DNA of 64,000 nt. It comes from Pseudomonas viridiflava (GTDB lineage Bacteria > Pseudomonadota > Gammaproteobacteria > Pseudomonadales > Pseudomonadaceae). The translations under genes and the position numbers were made by a program. The DNA lies in assembly GCF_003702045.1 (NCBI RefSeq), contig NZ_RBTP01000076.1:182257-246256 (forward strand), written 5' to 3'. Positions 55,256 to 64,000 of this stretch are shown here, piece after piece (position 1 is the first letter of the stretch; the number at the start of each line of letters is the position of its first letter). The notes below the pieces were generated by a model. The model made no database searches. It worked only from the letters and a program-made list of their open reading frames with translations, and was not told the DNA's origin.

Positions 55256-58210
55256 TCAGCTCAACCCCATCTGCGCCCAGATCCGCATCACCTCACGCCG
55301 CTCGCAATGGAACTGATCGCCGCTGACTACACCTGCCTGCTTCTGCAGAGCCTGCCGATGCGCCGCCGAGCGGTACGCCTTGTAGGCTTCGCGCAACAGG
55401 CTGGCATCGGCGTCGGGCAACAACCCGGCCTCTTCCAGCCCTTCAAGAATACGAATGTTATCGGTGTATTGCAGCAGCCCCGGATGCTCTCTGGACCACG
55501 CCAAGGCCGCGTATTGCACCATAAATTCGATATCGACGATACCACCGGCGTCCTGCTTGAGGTCGAACGGCATGGAGGACTCGAACGCATTGGCCGCCCT
55601 GCCGGCCGCTGTCAGACGGCTGCCAAGGTTGTCCCGCATCTTGGCGCGCATCTCGCTGACTTCGGCGCGCAGCTTGTCCAGATCACGCTCGCGCCCCAGC
55701 ACCTCGGCCCGCACCCGCTCGACCTCGCGGCCCACGTCGGGGCTGCCGGTCAGCACGCGCGCGCGCACCAGCGCCTGGTGTTCCCAGGTCCAGGCTTCCT
55801 TGTCCTGATAGCGAGCGAATGCACCGAGCGAGCTGACCAGTAGCCCCGACGCACCCGATGGACGCAAACGCATGTCCACGTCATACAACTGACCGGAGTT
55901 GGTCTGGGTGGTGAGCAGGTGAATGATCCGCTGCCCCAGCCGGGTAAAGAACTGCGCGCTGTCTATCGGCTTGGCGCCATCGGTTTCGGCTTGCGGGTCG
56001 CCATCATGGATGAACACCAGGTCAAGGTCCGACCCATGTCCCAGCTCGATGCCGCCCACTTTGCCGTAGCCGACGATCACAAAGCCCGGATCGCACAATG
56101 TCCCGTCCGCACGAGACGGGGTGCCATGCCGCGCCACGCTGTGCCGCCAGGCCAGCGCCAGCACTTGCTCAAGAATCGCCTCGGCCAGCCAGGTCAGGTA
56201 ATCGCTGACCTTCATCAACGGCAGGCTGCCGGTAATCTCGGACGCCGCCACGCGCAGGCTGTGGGCCAGTTTGAAGTGCCGCAGGGCCTCCATCTGCTGC
56301 TCAAGGTCATCCTCAGGAATGCGGATCAAGCGCTCGCGCAGTTCAGCTGCCAATTCCGGCGCCAGTGGCGGGTTGAACAGGCGCCCTTCATTGAGCAGCT
56401 CATCGAGCAGCAACGGGAAGCGGGCAATCTGTTCAGCGATCCACGGGCTGGCCGCGCACAGCGTCAGCAAGCGGCGCAACGCATCGGGGTTTTCGGTGAG
56501 CAGCACCAGATAGGCCGAACGCCGCGCCACCGCTTCCACCAGCGGCAGCACGCGTTCAAGCACCAGATCCGGCTTGCTGTGTTCGACCGCCTGAGCCAGC
56601 AGGCGTGGAATGAATGCATCCAGGCGCTCGCGACTAAGACGCTGCATCGAACGCAGGTGCGGGCTGCTGCGCAGGTTGGCCAGATGCTTGATGGCCGCTT
56701 CCGAATTGACGAACCCGGCCTGGGAAAGCTGGCGACTTGCCGCTTCCTCATCCTGAGATTCCTCCCACAGCGGCAGCCACTCGCCGCCGACAACGACCTC
56801 TTCATCTTCCGGCTCATCATCGGGATCGGTATCAGGGTCGGCGATGACCTGCCTGAAATGCCAGGACACCCGCCCGCGCCAGTACATCAGTTGCTCGTGG
56901 AAACTCGCCCAGTCGGCAAAGCCCATCATCAATGCGATGCGGGCCTGATCCTGTTCGTTGTCGGGCAGCATCTGCGTCTGGCGGTCGGCAATCGCCTGAA
57001 TCGCATGCTCGGTGTAGCGCAGAAACTCGTAGCCCTCGCGCAGCTCTTCAGTGACCGCGCCGGGCAGATAACCCTGCCCCTCCAGCGTCTTGAGTACCTT
57101 GAACAGCGGGCGCTGCTGCAGGCTCAGGTCGCGACCACCGTGAATCAACTGGAACGCCTGGGCGATGAACTCGACTTCACGAATCCCGCCTGCGCCCAGT
57201 TTGATGTTCTCGGCCATGCCTTTGCGCTTCACTTCCTGCTGAATCAACTGCTTCATGGTGCGCAGCGCTTCGATGGCGGAGAAGTCCAAGTAACGGCGAT
57301 AGACAAACGGACGCAGCATGGCCAGCAATTCGGCGCCCGCCTTCTGATCGCCGCCCACCACGCGGGCCTTGATCATCGCGTAACGCTCCCAGTCGCGGCC
57401 CTGATCCTGGTAATACTGCTCCAGCGCATTGAAGCTGAGCACCAGCGCCCCGGATGAACCGTAAGGCCGCAGGCGCATGTCGACGCGGAACACGAAACCG
57501 TCGACCGTCACCGGGTCCAGCGCCTTGATCAGCCGCTGGCCCAGACGAATGAAGAATTCCTGATTGTCGAGGGGACGCTTAATACCGACCGTTTCGCCGC
57601 CTTCCGGGTAGCCGAAGATCAGATCGATGTCCGAAGACAGGTTCAGCTCGACCGCGCCCAGCTTGCCCATGCCCAGGATCACCATGTGCTGCGGCAGGCC
57701 AGTACGCCGCCCGGTTGGCGTACCGAATTGCTGGCAGTGGCGTTCATACAGCCACTGGTAAGCCAGGTCGATGCAGCCATCGGCCATGTCCGACAGGTCA
57801 CGGCAGGTCTCGATCAAATCCGCCTGACGTGTCAGGTCGCGCCAGATAATCCGCACTTGCTGACGCATGCGTTGGCGACGTAGATTACGCCCCAACTCGT
57901 CGTCGGTGGTCGAGGTGCTCAACGCCTCGGCGATTTGCCCGCGCAACTGGCCAGCAGAGAAGCTACGCTCCAGTGCGCCCGAATCCGCCATCTCCAGCAG
58001 CATGCCGGGATCGCGGCACACCTGCTCGGTCACGAAATCGCTGGCGGCGCAGACCCGGTCGAACGCTTGGCGACGCGACTCGGGCCAGGCGTCGAAAGAG
58101 GCCAGTGCTTCGGGTGAAAGTTCAGCCAGAGCTGTACGAAAGGTCTGTTGTGCACGGGTAATCAGTGGCAGCAGAATGGCCGGAAAATCGGCCAGTGAAG
58201 GTAGGCTCAT
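55256..58210 (-). CDS. glnE: Bifunctional glutamine synthetase adenylyltransferase/deadenylyltransferase
   Basis: A 984-residue regulator of glutamine synthetase in nitrogen control. Two nucleotidyltransferase domains are visible, with SSDIDLIFGYPEG in the N-terminal (deadenylylating) half and GSDLDLVFIHDG in the C-terminal (adenylylating) half. Full length. Divergent from aceE. Confidence 0.96.
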   Translation of the reverse strand: MSLPSLADFPAILLPLITRAQQTFRTALAELSPEALASFDAWPESRRQAFDRVCAASDFVTEQVCRDPGMLLEMADSGALERSFSAGQLRGQIAEALSTSTTDDELGRNLRRQRMRQQVRIIWRDLTRQADLIETCRDLSDMADGCIDLAYQWLYERHCQQFGTPTGRRTGLPQHMVILGMGKLGAVELNLSSDIDLIFGYPEGGETVGIKRPLDNQEFFIRLGQRLIKALDPVTVDGFVFRVDMRLRPYGSSGALVLSFNALEQYYQDQGRDWERYAMIKARVVGGDQKAGAELLAMLRPFVYRRYLDFSAIEALRTMKQLIQQEVKRKGMAENIKLGAGGIREVEFIAQAFQLIHGGRDLSLQQRPLFKVLKTLEGQGYLPGAVTEELREGYEFLRYTEHAIQAIADRQTQMLPDNEQDQARIALMMGFADWASFHEQLMYWRGRVSWHFRQVIADPDTDPDDEPEDEEVVVGGEWLPLWEESQDEEAASRQLSQAGFVNSEAAIKHLANLRSSPHLRSMQRLSRERLDAFIPRLLAQAVEHSKPDLVLERVLPLVEAVARRSAYLVLLTENPDALRRLLTLCAASPWIAEQIARFPLLLDELLNEGRLFNPPLAPELAAELRERLIRIPEDDLEQQMEALRHFKLAHSLRVAASEITGSLPLMKVSDYLTWLAEAILEQVLALAWRHSVARHGTPSRADGTLCDPGFVIVGYGKVGGIELGHGSDLDLVFIHDGDPQAETDGAKPIDSAQFFTRLGQRIIHLLTTQTNSGQLYDVDMRLRPSGASGLLVSSLGAFARYQDKEAWTWEHQALVRARVLTGSPDVGREVERVRAEVLGRERDLDKLRAEVSEMRAKMRDNLGSRLTAAGRAANAFESSMPFDLKQDAGGIVDIEFMVQYAALAWSREHPGLLQYTDNIRILEGLEEAGLLPDADASLLREAYKAYRSAAHRQALQKQAGVVSGDQFHCERREVMRIWAQMGLS

Positions 58211-58416
58211 GGTCTATCCTTGATCGGCGAGTGAAAGGCTACTTGCCATGACTGCGAGATTCATCCATCACCGCCGCTTGTCGAACAAAGGTTATAAATT
58301 GCTGGAAAAATCGTTTTAGAAGCATAAAATCCCGACTTTTTACCACAGCACATTCAACACCCATCAACAGTAGCGTTTTATCTCACAACACAACAGGAGC
58401 GATTAGGTCGCTTCTC

Positions 58417-58431
58417 TGTAGTTTTACTACT
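58417..58431. promoter_or_regulatory. Candidate operator palindrome 1 upstream of aceE
   Basis: TGTAGT-TTT-ACTACT, a 15-base inverted repeat with one mismatch in the last base. It resembles HexR-type operators as I remember them. Confidence 0.6.
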
Positions 58432-58468
58432 GGTTCAGTTACTCGGAGGGCTGAAATAGTCGTCGATT

Positions 58469-58483
58469 TGTAGTAAAACTACA
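58469..58483. promoter_or_regulatory. Candidate operator palindrome 2 upstream of aceE
   Basis: TGTAGT-AAA-ACTACA, a perfect 15-base inverted repeat. Its centre is 52 bases from that of the first, close to five helical turns. It lies 110 bases before the aceE start. Confidence 0.65.
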
Positions 58484-58593
58484 CGCCGCCGGGCCAACCC
58501 TCCGGTAATCCAAGAATTTATGTCGTCTGCCCACAAGGCCAGTCGCAAACTCAGGCAACCGATTCTGGAAGCCTTTCCGCCCTGGAGCAAGCC

Positions 58594-61239
58594 ATGCAAG
58601 ACCTCGATCCCGTCGAAACCCAGGAATGGCTGGACGCCCTGGAATCGGTTCTCGACAAAGAAGGCGAAGACCGTGCTCATTACCTGATGACCCGTCTGGG
58701 CGAACTCGCCACCCGCAGTGGTTCGCAGTTGCCTTACGCCATCACCACGCCTTACCGCAACACGATCCCTGTCACCCACGAAGCACGCATGCCTGGCGAC
58801 CTGTTCATGGAACGCCGCATTCGCTCCCTGGTGCGCTGGAACGCTCTGGCGATGGTTGTTAAAACCAACCTGAACGACCCGGATCTGGGCGGTCACATTT
58901 CGAGCTTCGCCTCCAGTGCCACACTGTATGACATTGGCTTCAACTACTTCTTCCAGGCCCCGACCGAAGAACACGGCGGCGACCTGATCTACTTCCAGGG
59001 TCACGCATCGCCAGGCGTTTACGCCCGTGCGTTCATGGAAGGTCGCATCACCGAAGAGCAGATGAACAATTTCCGTCAGGAAGTCGATGGCAATGGCCTG
59101 TCGTCTTATCCACACCCGTGGCTGATGAAAGATTTCTGGCAGTTCCCAACGGTATCAATGGGCCTTGGTCCGATCCAGGCGATCTACCAGGCACGCTTCA
59201 TGAAGTACCTGGAACACCGCGGCTTCATCCCGGAAGGCAAGCAGAAAGTCTGGTGCTTCCTGGGCGACGGCGAGACCGACGAGCCGGAATCCCTGGGCGC
59301 CATCGCCCTGGCCGGTCGCGAGAAGCTGGACAACCTGATCTTCGTCGTGAACTGCAACCTGCAGCGTCTGGACGGTCCGGTTCGCGGCAACGCCAAGATC
59401 ATCCAGGAACTGGAAGGCGTGTTCCGTGGTGCTCAGTGGAACGTCACCAAAGTCATCTGGGGCCGTTTCTGGGACCCACTGCTGGCCAAGGACGTCGACG
59501 GTATCCTGCAGCGTCGTATGGACGAAGTCATCGACGGCGAATACCAGAACTACAAGGCCAAGGACGGCGCGTTCGTCCGTGAGCACTTCTTCAACTCGCC
59601 TGAACTCAAGGCGATGGTTGCCGACCTGTCCGACGACGAGATCTGGAAACTCAACCGTGGTGGTCATGACCCGTACAAGGTCTATGCCGCGTACCACGAA
59701 GCCGTCAACCACAAGGGTCAACCGACCGTGGTTCTGGCCAAGACCATCAAGGGTTATGGCACCGGCGCCGGTGAAGCGAAAAACACTGCGCACAACACCA
59801 AGAAGGTCGACGTCGACAGCCTGCGTCACTTCCGTGACCGCTTCGACATCCCGGTCAAGGACTCCGAACTGGAAGCCCTGCCGTTCTACAAGCCGGAAGA
59901 AGGCAGCGCCGAAGCCCGCTACCTGAGCGAGCGCCGTGCCGCACTGGGCGGTTTCGTGCCACAGCGTCGCGCACAGAGCTTCAACCTGCCGACGCCGCCG
60001 CTGGAAACCCTCAAGGCGATCCTTGACGGTTCGGGCGACCGCGAAATCTCCACCACGATGGCATTCGTGCGCATCCTGACCCAACTGGTCAAGGACAAGG
60101 AAATCGGCCAGCGCATCGTTCCGATCATCCCGGACGAAGCCCGTACCTTCGGTATGGAAGGCATGTTCCGCCAACTGGGCATCTACTCCTCCGTCGGCCA
60201 GCTCTACGAGCCAGTCGATAAAGAGCAGGTGATGTTCTACCGCGAGGACAAGAAGGGCCAGATTTTGGAGGAAGGCATCAACGAAGCGGGCGCCATGTCC
60301 TCCTTCATCGCTGCCGGTACGTCGTACAGCAGCCACAACCAGCCGATGATTCCGTTCTACATCTTCTACTCGATGTTCGGTTTCCAGCGTATCGGCGACC
60401 TGGCGTGGGCCGCTGGCGACAGCCGCACCCGTGGCTTCCTGGTCGGCGGCACCGCCGGTCGTACCACACTGAACGGCGAAGGCCTGCAGCACGAAGACGG
60501 TCATAGCCACATCCTGGCGTCGACCATCCCGAACTGCCGCACCTTCGACCCGACCTACGGCTATGAGCTGGCGGTGATCATTCGCGAAGGCATGCGCCTG
60601 ATGTTCGAAGAACAACAGGACGTTTTCTACTACCTGACCGTGATGAACGAGTCCTACACCCAGCCTGCCATGCCGGCCGGTGTGGAAGACGGCATCATCA
60701 AGGGCATGTACCTGCTCGAAGAAGACACCAAGGAAGCGGCGCACCACGTCCAGTTGCTGGGCTCGGGCACCATCCTGCGTGAAGTTCGCGAAGCGGCGAA
60801 GATCCTGCGTGACGAGTTCAACATCGGCGCCGACGTCTGGAGCGTTACCAGCTTCAACGAACTGCGTCGCGACGGTCTGGCGGTAGAGCGCAACAACCGC
60901 CTGCACCCAGGCCAGAAGCCTGAACTGAGCTACGTCGAGCAGTGCCTGAACGGTCGCAAGGGTCCGGTCATCGCATCGACCGACTACATGAAGCTGTTCG
61001 CTGACCAGATTCGTCAGTGGGTTCCAACCAAGGAATACAAAGTCCTGGGCACCGACGGTTTCGGCCGTAGCGACAGCCGCAAGAAGCTGCGTCACTTCTT
61101 CGAAGTCGACCGTCACTTCGTTGTGCTGGCAGCCCTGGAAGCCTTGGCTGATCGCGGCGATATCGAACCTAAAGTGGTGGCTGAAGCCATTTCCAGGTTC
61201 GGCATCGATCCAGAAAAACGCAATCCACTGGACTGCTAA
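58594..61239 (+). CDS. aceE: Pyruvate dehydrogenase E1 component
   Basis: An 881-residue thiamin-diphosphate-dependent E1 of the homodimeric type. It decarboxylates pyruvate and passes the acetyl group to the lipoyl arm of AceF. The ThDP/magnesium motif begins GDGETDEPES and ends near NLIFVVNCNLQRLDGPV. GGAG precedes the ATG. Length matches the family. Confidence 0.97.
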   Translation: MQDLDPVETQEWLDALESVLDKEGEDRAHYLMTRLGELATRSGSQLPYAITTPYRNTIPVTHEARMPGDLFMERRIRSLVRWNALAMVVKTNLNDPDLGGHISSFASSATLYDIGFNYFFQAPTEEHGGDLIYFQGHASPGVYARAFMEGRITEEQMNNFRQEVDGNGLSSYPHPWLMKDFWQFPTVSMGLGPIQAIYQARFMKYLEHRGFIPEGKQKVWCFLGDGETDEPESLGAIALAGREKLDNLIFVVNCNLQRLDGPVRGNAKIIQELEGVFRGAQWNVTKVIWGRFWDPLLAKDVDGILQRRMDEVIDGEYQNYKAKDGAFVREHFFNSPELKAMVADLSDDEIWKLNRGGHDPYKVYAAYHEAVNHKGQPTVVLAKTIKGYGTGAGEAKNTAHNTKKVDVDSLRHFRDRFDIPVKDSELEALPFYKPEEGSAEARYLSERRAALGGFVPQRRAQSFNLPTPPLETLKAILDGSGDREISTTMAFVRILTQLVKDKEIGQRIVPIIPDEARTFGMEGMFRQLGIYSSVGQLYEPVDKEQVMFYREDKKGQILEEGINEAGAMSSFIAAGTSYSSHNQPMIPFYIFYSMFGFQRIGDLAWAAGDSRTRGFLVGGTAGRTTLNGEGLQHEDGHSHILASTIPNCRTFDPTYGYELAVIIREGMRLMFEEQQDVFYYLTVMNESYTQPAMPAGVEDGIIKGMYLLEEDTKEAAHHVQLLGSGTILREVREAAKILRDEFNIGADVWSVTSFNELRRDGLAVERNNRLHPGQKPELSYVEQCLNGRKGPVIASTDYMKLFADQIRQWVPTKEYKVLGTDGFGRSDSRKKLRHFFEVDRHFVVLAALEALADRGDIEPKVVAEAISRFGIDPEKRNPLDC

Positions 61240-61273
61240 GAGTCTGCTTCAAGAGCGCTGATCAGAGCGTGAA

Positions 61274-61321
61274 CAGCCGAGGATGCGGAATTTACCCAGC
61301 GTAAATGAGCATCCAAGGCTG
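61274..61321. repeat. Long interrupted hairpin between aceE and aceF
   Basis: Three nested stems, CAGCC/GGCTG, GGATGC/GCATCC and ATTTAC/GTAAAT, form one 48-base stem-loop with small internal bulges. It resembles an intergenic hairpin I recall from other Pseudomonas loci. It could be an element repeated across the genome, an mRNA stabiliser, or an attenuator between the two genes. Confidence 0.6.
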
Positions 61322-61381
61322 TTTCGTTGTAACTGAACCAGCGTATTCGTGAGTGAACAGGTTCTCCCAAGGAGATACAGA

Positions 61382-63025
61382 GTGAGTGAGCTAATTCGCG
61401 TACCCGACATCGGCAACGGTGAAGGTGAAGTCATTGAATTGATGGTCAAGGTCGGTGATCGCATCGAAGCCGACCAGAGCGTTCTGACGCTTGAGTCCGA
61501 CAAGGCAAGCATGGAAATCCCTGCTCCCAAGGCGGGCGTGATCAAGGCCATGAAGGTCAAGCTGGGCGACCGCCTGAAAGAAGGCGACGAGTTGTTCGAG
61601 CTGGAAATCGAAGGCGAGGCTGCTGCCGCGCCGGCCGAGGCCGCGCCTGCTGCTGCCCCGGCTGCTGCCGAAAAACCGGCTGAAGCCGCACCTGCACCAG
61701 CCGCCGCACCAGCGCCTGCCGCTGCCGCTTCGGTTCAGGACATCCACGTGCCGGACATCGGTTCGTCGGGCAAGGCCAAGATCATCGAACTGATGGTCAA
61801 GGTCGGCGACAGCATCCAGGCCGATCAATCACTGATCACCCTGGAATCCGACAAGGCCAGCATGGAGATTCCCTCTCCGGCAGCGGGCGTGGTCGAAAGC
61901 ATCGAAGTCAAGCTGGACCAGGAAGTCGGCACCGGCGACCTGATCCTCAAGCTGAAAGTCGAAGGCGCAGCACCGGCCGCAGCCCCTGCTCCGGCAGCCA
62001 GCGCACCGGCGGCAGCACCGGCCAAGACTGAAGCCGCACCGGCTCCGGCCGCAGCACCTGCTCCCAAGGCAGACGCCGCGCCAGCACCGGCTGCTCCGGC
62101 CAAAGACGGCGCCAAGGTCCACGCAGGCCCGGCGGTGCGTCAACTGGCCCGCGAATTCGGCGTCGAGCTGAACGCGGTCAGCGCCTCCGGCCCACACGGC
62201 CGAGTGCTGAAGGAAGACGTTCAGGCTTACGTCAAGGCCATGATGCAGAAGGCCAAGCAAGCACCAGCTGGCGGCGCAAGCGGCGGCATGGGCATCCAGC
62301 CGATCCCGGAAGTCGACTTCAGCCGTTTCGGCGAAATCGAAGAAGTGCCGATGACACGCCTGATGCAACTGGGCGCAACCGGTCTGCACCGCAGCTGGCT
62401 GAACATCCCGCACGTCACGCAATTCGACCAGGCCGACATCACCGAACTGGAAGCTTTCCGCGTCGCGCAGAAAGGCGCTGCCGAGAAGGCTGGCGTCAAG
62501 CTGACCGTGCTGCCTTTGTTGCTCAAGTCCTGCGCACACCTGCTCAAGGAACTGCCGGACTTCAACGCCTCGCTGGCACCTAGCGGCAAGGCGGTGATCC
62601 GCAAGAAGTACGTGCACATCGGCTTTGCCGTGGACACCCCGGACGGCCTGCTGGTCCCGGTCATCCGCGACGTCGATCAGAAGAGCCTGCTGCAACTGGC
62701 TGCCGAAGCTGCTGCACTGGCTGAAAAGGCCCGTACCAAGAAGCTGACCGCCAACGACATGCAAGGCGCCTGCTTCACCATCTCCAGCCTCGGTCACATT
62801 GGCGGCACTGGCTTCACGCCAATCGTCAACGCGCCGGAAGTGGCGATCCTGGGTGTTTCCAAGGCCACCATCCAGCCTGTCTGGGACGGTAAAGCCTTCC
62901 AGCCAAAACTGATGCTGCCTCTGTCGCTGTCTTACGATCACCGCGTGATCAACGGCGCGGCCGCTGCCCGCTTCACCAAGCGCTTGAGCGAATTGCTGGC
63001 GGACATCCGCACAATCCTGCTGTAA
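61382..63025 (+). CDS. aceF: Dihydrolipoamide acetyltransferase (PDH E2)
   Basis: A 547-residue E2 core protein. The start is the GTG at 61382 with AAGGAG 8 bases upstream. It has two lipoyl domains with LESDKASMEIP (lysine sites), Ala/Pro-rich linkers, a peripheral subunit-binding domain (VRQLAREFGVEL) and the catalytic domain ending DHRVINGAAAARF. It is in the same direction as aceE, 142 bases after it. Confidence 0.96.
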   Translation: MSELIRVPDIGNGEGEVIELMVKVGDRIEADQSVLTLESDKASMEIPAPKAGVIKAMKVKLGDRLKEGDELFELEIEGEAAAAPAEAAPAAAPAAAEKPAEAAPAPAAAPAPAAAASVQDIHVPDIGSSGKAKIIELMVKVGDSIQADQSLITLESDKASMEIPSPAAGVVESIEVKLDQEVGTGDLILKLKVEGAAPAAAPAPAASAPAAAPAKTEAAPAPAAAPAPKADAAPAPAAPAKDGAKVHAGPAVRQLAREFGVELNAVSASGPHGRVLKEDVQAYVKAMMQKAKQAPAGGASGGMGIQPIPEVDFSRFGEIEEVPMTRLMQLGATGLHRSWLNIPHVTQFDQADITELEAFRVAQKGAAEKAGVKLTVLPLLLKSCAHLLKELPDFNASLAPSGKAVIRKKYVHIGFAVDTPDGLLVPVIRDVDQKSLLQLAAEAAALAEKARTKKLTANDMQGACFTISSLGHIGGTGFTPIVNAPEVAILGVSKATIQPVWDGKAFQPKLMLPLSLSYDHRVINGAAAARFTKRLSELLADIRTILL

Positions 63026-63092
63026 GCCCGAGCAGGCCCGCCTCACGGCGGGCCTTGCCGCACGTGTTTACGAGCTGCCACGCTCGAACCTC

Positions 63093-63122
63093 AACCCCGC
63101 CTTCAAGCGGGGCTTTTTTTTG
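63093..63122 (+). terminator. Intrinsic terminator downstream of aceF
   Basis: The stem CCCCGC / GCGGGG with loop CTTCAA is followed by a run of T residues (CTTTTTTTT). A second hairpin (GCCCGCC/GGCGGGC) precedes it at about 63037-63055. Confidence 0.92.
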
Positions 63123-63488
63123 CCTGCTGGTTCGTGACCGTCGATATGAAGCAGCGCCTCACTGGCCGCCTGACCATGATGATCGTGCGTCCCGTCGCAA
63201 GATGACGCGAAACGCTAACGTCTGCACGTTTAACCGATTAGTTTCACGAGCTATCGGCTGCCTTATGCGCGACTATTCCCCTCTAAAGGCAGGCCTTTTA
63301 CCCCTCAAAACTGAATCGTTTCGCCTATCCGACCACCTGCGCTGAAGATCTGGCCCTTGCGGCCGACACTTTTATAGCACTAAGCCACCGCAGTCTCTTG
63401 TAAGCCTGACCTGCATGATGCAACCTTGCCATACGCGTATGCAGGCCTTTGGCCCAACGCAATCAGTATTCCGGAAGCGAATTTGTTG
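63123..63488. other. Gap between aceF and the PAS gene
   Basis: A 366-base stretch with no convincing gene. Probably contains the promoter of the PAS-containing gene; CTTTTATAGCAC near 63370 is a weak -10-like patch. Nothing else was recognised. Confidence 0.4.
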
Positions 63489-64000
63489 ATGAAGAGCCAG
63501 ACCGATGCTGCCGGTAGATCCGCAGCCGAGGTAGTGACGCAATTGCCCGTGCCTTCGCGCCTGGGCATGCTGCGTTTCGAGCGGCTTAATGAAGCCAATT
63601 GGGCGCTGTTGTACCTCGACGCTAACTGTGAAAAACAGTTCGGCCTGTCTGCCGTGGATCTCTGCGCCCTGATTGGATCACCCTACGCCAGCCTGATGGA
63701 GCCTGAAGCGCGCTATCAGTTGCACGACGAGGTGCAGCTGCAACTGGCCACGTCCAACAATTATTCGATTCGCTACACGCTGCACACCCCCAAAGGCCCG
63801 CTCGCCCTGCTGGAAATCGGCGAAGCCTACAAGCAGCACAATCGTCACCTTCTGCGCGGTTACCTGCTCATCGTCGAAGCCTCGCTCGCAGAAGACGAGC
63901 CGCCAGTCGACAGCGACCTTGAAACACGCAACTCGCGCCTGCAAATCGCGCTGGAGCTCAACCAGCGCGCCCAGCGTGACCAGTACGCGCATCTGGAGCG
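63489..64000 (+). CDS. dipA: PAS-domain protein, N-terminal part (probable GGDEF-EAL protein DipA)
   Basis: Starts at the ATG at 63489 (MKSQTDAAGRSAAEVV) and runs off the window with 170 codons readable. Residues about 25-135 have a PAS-like shape (LGMLRFERLNEANWALLYLD through LLRGYLLIVE), followed by the start of a helical linker. The gene after aceF in P. aeruginosa is dipA (PA5017), a PAS-GGDEF-EAL phosphodiesterase that lowers c-di-GMP. The GGDEF and EAL parts are beyond the end, so this is from order plus PAS shape. Confidence 0.7.
   Translation, partial: MKSQTDAAGRSAAEVVTQLPVPSRLGMLRFERLNEANWALLYLDANCEKQFGLSAVDLCALIGSPYASLMEPEARYQLHDEVQLQLATSNNYSIRYTLHTPKGPLALLEIGEAYKQHNRHLLRGYLLIVEASLAEDEPPVDSDLETRNSRLQIALELNQRAQRDQYAHLE

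Larger units (their letters stand above)
58211..58593. other. Divergent glnE-aceE regulatory region
   Basis: A 383-base gap with an AT-rich part from 58280 to 58380 and the two palindromes listed separately. No open reading frame of substance was seen. Confidence 0.6.

Noticed and set aside
55919..57457. A 512-codon rightward reading opposite glnE
   Set aside because: Shadow of glnE; Gln/His/Arg-rich as reversed strands usually are.
59155..61116. A 653-codon leftward reading opposite aceE
   Set aside because: Antisense of aceE, with composition typical of reversed coding sequence and no family resemblance.
63123..63345. A short rightward gene after aceF
   Set aside because: The reading begins inside the terminator region, has no Shine-Dalgarno and no recognisable sequence.

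Overview
The window is a stretch of core chromosome from a Pseudomonas of the P. syringae / P. fluorescens type. Gene content and order follow, from memory, the P. aeruginosa interval from motA (PA4954) to dipA (PA5017): rhdA-psd, serB, the parC/parE block with cpdA and nudF, thiC, tolC, waaA, the lipopolysaccharide (LPS) core cluster, glnE and aceEF. Genus-level marks are the S87-type ParC, RhdA with its CQTHHR loop, WaaP with an HRD at residues 161-163, and Pseudomonas-type REP palindromes. No tRNA, rRNA, insertion sequence, phage gene or CRISPR array was seen.

Layout. 1-8500: end of motA (minus strand), an HDOD protein, rhdA, psd, a PilZ-like protein, serB (minus) and a two-TM HAMP protein with a degenerate cyclase-like domain. 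8679-18312: a run of nine minus-strand genes from nudF through DUF1249, cpdA, yqiA, parE, a phytase-like esterase, a retropepsin-like protease and parC to a PqiC-type lipoprotein. 18521-28375: a DUF3298 lipoprotein, cytX and thiC (with a TPP riboswitch), tolC, waaA, an SMR transporter, an FAD oxidoreductase and an aldo/keto reductase. 28412-33574: a degenerate Nudix-like protein, hldE, msbA and a small kinase-like protein.

33616-55126 is the LPS core locus, made of two minus-strand runs. One is waaF-waaC-waaG-waaP-wapP-wapQ and a double-kinase protein. The other is wapO-wapH-mig-14-dnpA, two glycosyltransferases and waaL. Between them, on the opposite strand, lies a single 6.06-kb gene for a 2020-residue toxin-like protein. 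It has two N-terminal units resembling the dermonecrotic-toxin N-terminal domain (DUF6543) and two C-terminal EreA/ChaN/Tiki-like domains. Only the second C-terminal copy keeps the GESH and GNSH motifs. This is the most unusual object in the window.

55256-64000: glnE, then aceE-aceF reading divergently from it, then the start of a PAS-containing protein (probable dipA) that runs off the end. The glnE-aceE gap holds two matching 15-bp palindromes whose centres are 52 bp apart, a good candidate operator pair resembling HexR-type sites.

The LPS genes form one pathway: WaaA adds Kdo, HldE makes ADP-heptose precursors, WaaC/WaaF add heptose, WaaP-family kinases phosphorylate it, WapO carbamoylates it, WaaG/WapH and others extend the core, MsbA flips lipid A-core and WaaL ligates O-antigen.
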